NCBI GenBank assembly: GCA_021736745.1
Contig: JAIPFG010000117.1
Span: forward strand, 1-8,813
Source of the DNA: Pseudomonadales bacterium
GTDB taxonomy: Bacteria > Pseudomonadota > Gammaproteobacteria > Pseudomonadales > IMCC2047
Direction of reading: 5' to 3'
Length of the DNA stretch: 8,813 bases
Part shown: positions 5,564 through 8,813 of the stretch, one piece after another
Position numbering within the stretch: position 1 is the first letter of the stretch
Layout of the letters: each line of letters begins with the position of its first letter
Notes under the pieces: generated by a model
The model's input: the letters and a program-made list of their open reading frames with translations, nothing else
Told to the model about the DNA's origin: nothing
The model's database searches: none
Program-made: the position numbers and the translations under genes

Positions 5564-5788
5564 CTATTTAGAACAGCTACCGGTGGCGCAGGGCGTTGGT
5601 GCGGGCAAGGCTGCTTTTCCGATTCGCTGGTATTCATCATTCCAGGTAACCTCTTCCAACACAACATCTACAGATGGAAAGAGTGATACTTTGCCTTGAG
5701 TTCCTTGGTTTTCATGTACCTGATAGCTATCGCCTTGATACATTAAGATATCTCCGATCGCAAAATCATAGGTTTTACTAATTGTCAT
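5564..5788 (-). CDS. Small protein of unknown function with Cys-containing tail
   Basis: I do not recognise this 74-residue protein. Residues 7-55 look like a small beta-rich domain (YDFAIGDILMYQGDSYQVHE, then GKVSLFPSVDVVLEEVTW), reminiscent of compact SH3/KOW-like barrels, though that is only an impression. A Pro-Ala-rich linker (KAALPAPTP, 58-66) leads to the C-terminal PCATGSCSK, with Cys67 and Cys72, which could bind metal or form a disulfide. There is no signal peptide or membrane segment. A GGAG Shine-Dalgarno about eight to ten bases before the ATG (CGAGGAGAG in the leader) supports real translation. A sigma70-type promoter with an overlapping palindrome lies about 140 bases upstream, suggesting controlled expression from a long leader. 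Confidence 0.75.
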   Translation of the reverse strand: MTISKTYDFAIGDILMYQGDSYQVHENQGTQGKVSLFPSVDVVLEEVTWNDEYQRIGKAALPAPTPCATGSCSK

Positions 5789-5933
5789 CGGTTTTCTCTC
5801 CTCGAATACAACAACTTGAATTGATTTATCTTTCAGCTTATTTTCTCTTATAGAAAGCTAAAAATTCCCTTTTGCTCCATACCCACAAGAAAAAATATTC
5901 GACGGAGCAATATCAGGGGAATAATAAAGCTAA

Positions 5934-5956
5934 TATAGTATGTGATACTTACTATA
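5934..5956 (-). promoter_or_regulatory. Palindrome (possible operator) over the promoter of the 74-residue gene
   Basis: TATAGTA (5934-5940) and TACTATA (5950-5956) form a perfect 7-bp dyad with a 9-base spacer. Nested inside is a second perfect dyad, AGTAT-CAC-ATACT on the minus strand. It covers the spacer and -10 of the promoter at 5935-5963, where a bound repressor would block RNA polymerase. The regulator is unknown, and AT-rich sequence makes chance dyads more likely. Confidence 0.4.
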
Positions 5957-5963
5957 AGGTCAA
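5935..5963 (-). promoter_or_regulatory. Sigma70-type promoter of the 74-residue gene
   Basis: On the minus strand TTGACC (complement of 5958-5963; 5 of 6) and TACTAT (complement of 5935-5940; 4 of 6) are 17 bp apart, the ideal spacing. Transcription would start near 5928, leaving a leader of about 140 bases before the ATG. The leader is AT-rich and shows only weak pairing. Confidence 0.5.
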
Positions 5964-5994
5964 TTTATTTTAATTTATGCTACTATATTTTCAT

Positions 5995-6411
5995 CTAAAC
6001 AGGTAACAGTGCACGAATCGATTCTGGAAGGGGAATTGATTCGCCTTTTATATAATCCACCCAAACAATTCGAGAAGTGCCTGTACAAAACAGGGTATCT
6101 GGCTGCTCTGCGGCCCGTAGTTCATAGTAGCTATTAAAACTTGAACGTCCGGCAACGCCACCGAACATTAAGACTTTGAGCTTCACCGGATAAACCGCCG
6201 GGATCAAAAACTGGCAACAAGCATCGACTATAACCGGGCCTTGCGCTCCATTATCCAGTGTTATCGGGAAACCCTGTTCCGTTAACCACTCGGTACGCAC
6301 GTTTTCAAAATAGCGGAAATAGACCGTATTGTTCACATGCCCAAGAGCATCCATATCACCCCACCGGCTTGGAAATGATAATTCATACAATTTATTGCGA
6401 ACTTCACCCAT
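5995..6411 (-). CDS. Acyl-CoA thioesterase, hotdog fold (4HBT family)
   Basis: This 138-residue cytoplasmic enzyme of the 4-hydroxybenzoyl-CoA thioesterase/YbgC-like class probably hydrolyses acyl-CoA to free acid and CoA. The substrate is not predictable. The signature RWGDMDALGHVNNTVYFRYFE lies at residues 16-36, with the usual catalytic Asp among D19/D21 and the GHVNN segment at 24-28. The middle (VIVDACCQFLIPAVYPVKLKV, 60-80) and the strand ending TGTSRIVWVDY (110-120) fit the hotdog sheet. Its length is typical. AGGA about eight bases before the ATG supports the start. No terminator is seen before the promoter of the 74-residue gene. It is transcribed divergently from amgK across a 306-base gap, a place where lptD is commonly found in Pseudomonas. 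Confidence 0.9.
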   Translation of the reverse strand: MGEVRNKLYELSFPSRWGDMDALGHVNNTVYFRYFENVRTEWLTEQGFPITLDNGAQGPVIVDACCQFLIPAVYPVKLKVLMFGGVAGRSSFNSYYELRAAEQPDTLFCTGTSRIVWVDYIKGESIPLPESIRALLPV

Positions 6412-6717
6412 CGTTTATTCCTGTTTTTTGTATTTTACAATTTGCATCTACATTTTATCTCAGAACTACCTAACTGAGCGGGAACCAAGATAATGAAAGT
6501 TATTCGTTCCAGCGTTAACATTATCCAATATCAATAACTCGGATCAACAAACATACACTCCGTAGATAATACAGCCTTTTTCTTATGTTTGACCAAGTTC
6601 TTAGCCCTACTTAACCCAATAATTTAGATGAACAGCCCATCCAGATAGTGCTTGTAGTGTCGACAACAATTGCGATAATAGGCGATTCTATTTGTATCGC
6701 CCTAAGAGGAAGCTCGA
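6412..6717. other. Divergent intergenic region, thioesterase to amgK
   Basis: These 306 bases hold no convincing gene on either strand. On the + strand TTGTAG (6652-6657) and GATAAT (6674-6679), 16 bp apart, are a plausible amgK promoter. On the minus strand a TAAAAT (complement of 6452-6457) could serve the thioesterase, with a weak -35. A stretch at 6489-6507 matches 13 of 19 positions of the Fur consensus. GATAATG (6489-6495) and CATTATC (6519-6525) form a perfect 7-bp dyad 23 bases apart. All are weak-to-moderate matches in AT-rich DNA. Confidence 0.5.
6652..6679 (+). promoter_or_regulatory. Putative amgK-murU promoter
   Basis: TTGTAG (3 of 6 to TTGACA) and GATAAT (5 of 6 to TATAAT) are 16 bp apart, predicting transcription from about 6686 and a leader of roughly 32 bases that carries the AGAGGA ribosome-binding site. 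It is the best candidate in the gap but rests on a weak -35. Confidence 0.4.
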
Positions 6718-7770
6718 TTGGATCAAAGACAACAGAGGCTCGCATGCTGGGTAACGAGCCAACTTAACGAAAAATCTTTGGTGCAATCTGATGTTGTTTT
6801 ACCACTTATACCTGTATCCGGTGATGCAAGTTTTCGCCGCTATTTTAGAACCACAGCCAGTGGACAGACCTTCATCGCGATGGATGCGCCACCTGAAAAA
6901 GAAAATAGCGCCCCATTTGTCGCCATCGCAAAGTCTTGGTTCGCCGCGGGCGTGCCGGTACCCGAAGTCCTCGCGGAAGACCTTAAGCAGGGATTTTTAC
7001 TTTTATCGGATATGGGGGATGTGCTGTATTTGGATAAGTTAAATCCGCAATCTGCTGATACGCTTTATTTTCAGGCGATACAAACACTGATCAATATCCA
7101 AACCTGTCAACAGATCGATGGCTATGAACTGCCCGAATATGACGAGGCGCTTTTAACCAGAGAAATGAATCTTTGCCCGGAGTGGTTTTTTTCTAAACTA
7201 TTAGGCCTGAAACTGGATCAGTCTGAGCAACAATTGTTAGCTTCGACCTTTGATCTTCTGGTGGCTAGCGCGCTGGAACAGCCCAAGGTATGTGTACATC
7301 GGGATTATCATTCGCGTAATCTCATGCTACTAAACAATGGGTCGATTGGCGTACTGGATTTTCAAGATGCCGTTGTGGGTCCTATCACTTACGATTTAGT
7401 CTCCCTCATTCGAGATTGTTATATCAATTGGCCTGCAATGCAGGAAGAGAAATGGATCAAGGATTTTATACTTCTTGCCGAGCAGGCTGACTTGATACAG
7501 GATCTGGAGTATTCCCAGTGTAAACATTGGTTTGATTGGATGGGCTTGCAGCGTCACATTAAATGTGCCGGGATTTTTTCACGTCTCTATTTGCGCGATG
7601 GCAAAGCAGGCTACCTGAAAGATATTCCCAGAACCTTTAATTATCTGAAAACTGTTTGCGCCGCCTATCCTCAACTTGAAACTTTCAATCAGTGGTTAGA
7701 CGACAGAATTGTACCAGCCATGAATAGTTGTTCTGTTCTCGCTATGCAGCATTGCGGCCAAGAATCATGA
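6718..7770 (+). CDS. amgK: N-acetylmuramate/N-acetylglucosamine kinase AmgK
   Basis: AmgK is a cytoplasmic sugar kinase that phosphorylates MurNAc (and GlcNAc) at the anomeric carbon with ATP, the step before MurU in cell-wall sugar recycling. At 350 residues it has the aminoglycoside-phosphotransferase fold. The N-lobe contains SGDASFRRYFR (34-44). The hinge region includes FLLLSDMGD (93-101). The catalytic loop is VHRDYHSRNLML (193-204), with Asp196 and Asn201. The metal-binding segment is LDFQDAVVGP (213-222), with Asp214. The C-terminal helices carry the sugar pocket (HWFDWMGLQRHIKCAGIF, about 270-287). Translation starts at TTG, eight bases after AGAGGA (6704-6709). No other in-frame start lies before the first conserved motif. 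Its stop overlaps the murU start by ATGA, so the two are translationally coupled. Confidence 0.95.
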   Translation: MDQRQQRLACWVTSQLNEKSLVQSDVVLPLIPVSGDASFRRYFRTTASGQTFIAMDAPPEKENSAPFVAIAKSWFAAGVPVPEVLAEDLKQGFLLLSDMGDVLYLDKLNPQSADTLYFQAIQTLINIQTCQQIDGYELPEYDEALLTREMNLCPEWFFSKLLGLKLDQSEQQLLASTFDLLVASALEQPKVCVHRDYHSRNLMLLNNGSIGVLDFQDAVVGPITYDLVSLIRDCYINWPAMQEEKWIKDFILLAEQADLIQDLEYSQCKHWFDWMGLQRHIKCAGIFSRLYLRDGKAGYLKDIPRTFNYLKTVCAAYPQLETFNQWLDDRIVPAMNSCSVLAMQHCGQES

Positions 7771-8456
7771 AAGCCATGATCCTCGCGGCAGGACGTGGTA
7801 AGCGGATGCGCCCACTGACAGACACCGTGCCAAAGCCACTACTCATGGCGGCGGGCAAACCCTTACTGCAGTATCATGTGGAAAACCTCGTCAAGGCAGG
7901 CTTTACTGACCTGATCATTAACCATGCCTATCTTGGCCATCAAATTGAAGCTTTTCTAGGGGACGGTTCACAGTTTGGCGCAAAAATTCAATATTCTCCG
8001 GAAGTGCTCGCACTGGAAACCGGAGGGGGCATTTTCAATGCACTACCACTCTTGGGCAATGAAGCCTTTCTTGTGATCAATGCAGATATCTGGACAGACT
8101 ACCCTTTAGAAAATCTGCGGCATCAAAATCCTGCTATGGCCCACCTGATTCTGGTCGATAACCCTGCCCATAATGGCGAAGGTGATTTTCATCTGACCAA
8201 ACCATTCAACTCAGAGGTTGGGTTCTTACAGCCTGAAATTTCTCCTGATTCAACCACATTAACCTTTGCGGGCATCAGCCTTTTATCTCCTCAATTATTC
8301 TCTCAATGCAAGCCAACAGCGTTTCCATTAGCCCCACTACTTAAGCAGGCCATTGCAAAAGGTAAAGTCACCGCTGAGCATTACCACGGTGCCTGGTTCG
8401 ATATCGGCACCCCCGAACGCCTTAAGGCGTTAACGCACTATTTGGAGCAAAAATGA
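7767..8456 (+). CDS. murU: N-acetylmuramate-1-phosphate uridylyltransferase MurU
   Basis: MurU converts MurNAc-1-phosphate and UTP to UDP-MurNAc and pyrophosphate in the cytoplasm, completing the recycling route that bypasses de novo, fosfomycin-sensitive synthesis. The 229-residue length fits the family. The nucleotide-binding loop MILAAGRGKRMRPLTDTVPK lies at 4-23, followed by KPLL (24-27 region). ETGGGI is at 84-89, the metal-binding Asp is in VINADIW (103-109, Asp107), and the C-terminal motif AWFDIGTPERL (209-219) contributes Asp212. The start at 7767 is chosen because MKAMILAAG is the normal N-terminus and it forms ATGA with the amgK stop. A longer frame from TTG 7728 lies inside amgK and is not needed. 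It is co-transcribed with amgK. Confidence 0.96.
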   Translation: MKAMILAAGRGKRMRPLTDTVPKPLLMAAGKPLLQYHVENLVKAGFTDLIINHAYLGHQIEAFLGDGSQFGAKIQYSPEVLALETGGGIFNALPLLGNEAFLVINADIWTDYPLENLRHQNPAMAHLILVDNPAHNGEGDFHLTKPFNSEVGFLQPEISPDSTTLTFAGISLLSPQLFSQCKPTAFPLAPLLKQAIAKGKVTAEHYHGAWFDIGTPERLKALTHYLEQK

Positions 8457-8494
8457 ATATCTCAACGAGTCCGTTTGCGGGAGAAAAAGCTTAA
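8453..8494 (+). CDS. 13-codon mini-ORF bridging murU and djlA
   Basis: A short frame encodes MNISTSPFAGEKA. Its ATG overlaps the murU stop as ATGA (8453-8456), and its TAA overlaps the djlA ATG as TAATG (8492-8496). It has no homology I can name. The double overlap would let ribosomes ending murU pass on to djlA, so it may be a coupling device rather than a functional peptide. It could also be chance in a 37-base gap. Confidence 0.3.
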   Translation: MNISTSPFAGEKA

Positions 8495-8813
8495 TGATTT
8501 TCGGGAAGATACTTGGCACATTATTTGGGTTTTCCTGGTTTGGTTTTCTGGGGGCCTTAATTGGGCTGTATGTTGGGCATTTATTCGATAAAGGGTTAGC
8601 ACAAAATTTTTCCGGAGCAGGGTTTTCTTCACAAGCAGAAATTCAAAAAGCCTTTTTCCGGATGACATTTCTGATGATGGGCCGCATGGCAAAAGCTGAT
8701 GGGCGCGTATCCCAAACAGAAATCAAATGGGCTGAATATGTGATGGGGCGCATGAACCTTTCCTCTGAGATGAGGCGACAAGCCATCGAGCTATTCAACC
8801 TGGGTAAAGACGC
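8494..8813 (+). CDS. djlA: DjlA-like membrane-anchored J-domain co-chaperone, N-terminal part
   Basis: The first 106 residues are present and the frame runs off the window. DjlA is an inner-membrane DnaJ-type partner of DnaK, with a single N-terminal membrane segment, a TerB-like helical domain and a C-terminal J domain. Here residues 6-30 form a Gly-rich hydrophobic helix (ILGTLFGFSWFGFLGALIGL and on), the dimerisation-type anchor of DjlA. From about 51 the TerB-like region begins (AFFRMTFLMMGRMAKADGRV, 53-72), with the ADGRVS motif and a following acidic helix. The J domain with its HPD motif would lie beyond the window and is not seen. GGAG (8480-8483) lies ten bases before the ATG. The gene follows murU after 37 bases and is probably in the same transcript. 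Confidence 0.88.
   Translation, partial: MIFGKILGTLFGFSWFGFLGALIGLYVGHLFDKGLAQNFSGAGFSSQAEIQKAFFRMTFLMMGRMAKADGRVSQTEIKWAEYVMGRMNLSSEMRRQAIELFNLGKD

Noticed and set aside
8462..8692. Minus-strand 76-residue frame at the murU-djlA junction
   Set aside because: It is antisense to the DjlA-like membrane segment and TerB-like region, which carry clear protein features on the + strand.
1..8813. CRISPR array, insertion sequence, toxin-antitoxin or defence system
   Set aside because: I found no regularly spaced repeats, no transposase or integrase motifs, and no paired small genes of toxin-antitoxin type on either strand.

Overview
The window looks like chromosomal DNA from a gammaproteobacterium, most likely of the Pseudomonadales/Cellvibrionales type. 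The grounds are an smpB-ssrA pair encoding the tag ANDENYALAA, a complete amgK-murU pair (the cell-wall recycling route known from Pseudomonas) followed by a djlA-like gene, and DUF2789, DUF1269-like and ChaN proteins of the kind found in these bacteria. The genus cannot be fixed from the sequence alone. By eye the GC content is moderate, with AT-rich intergenic stretches.

Layout. 1-1947 is on the + strand: the 3' end of a sodium-coupled amino-acid-type transporter, then smpB, then the tmRNA gene ssrA, closed by a strong hairpin terminator. 1952-6411 is a run of minus-strand genes with separate promoters rather than one tight operon: a DUF2789 protein, a small two-helix membrane protein, a ChaN-family lipoprotein, a protein made of two GNAT domains, an unrecognised 74-residue protein with a Cys-containing tail, and a hotdog-fold acyl-CoA thioesterase. 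6718-8813 is again on the + strand: amgK, murU and the start of djlA, tightly coupled by ATGA and TAATG overlaps.

Functional themes. SmpB and tmRNA together rescue stalled ribosomes. AmgK and MurU act in sequence, turning MurNAc into MurNAc-1-phosphate and then UDP-MurNAc, so that cell-wall sugar is reused without de novo synthesis. The genes between these two units look like ordinary single-gene housekeeping or stress functions with no shared pathway that I can see.

I found no phage, defence system, CRISPR array, insertion sequence or integrase. The most notable non-coding signal is the precursor leader of the tmRNA. A perfect TATAAT is followed by a perfect rRNA/lambda-type boxA, then two perfect or near-perfect hairpins that abut each other and the mature tmRNA 5' end. 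Other points worth checking are a C-C mismatch in the tmRNA T-stem, a protein-like 42-codon tail after the chaN amber stop in the same frame, a TATAAT only eight bases before the smpB start, a palindrome over the promoter of the 74-residue gene, and a 13-codon mini-ORF bridging murU and djlA.
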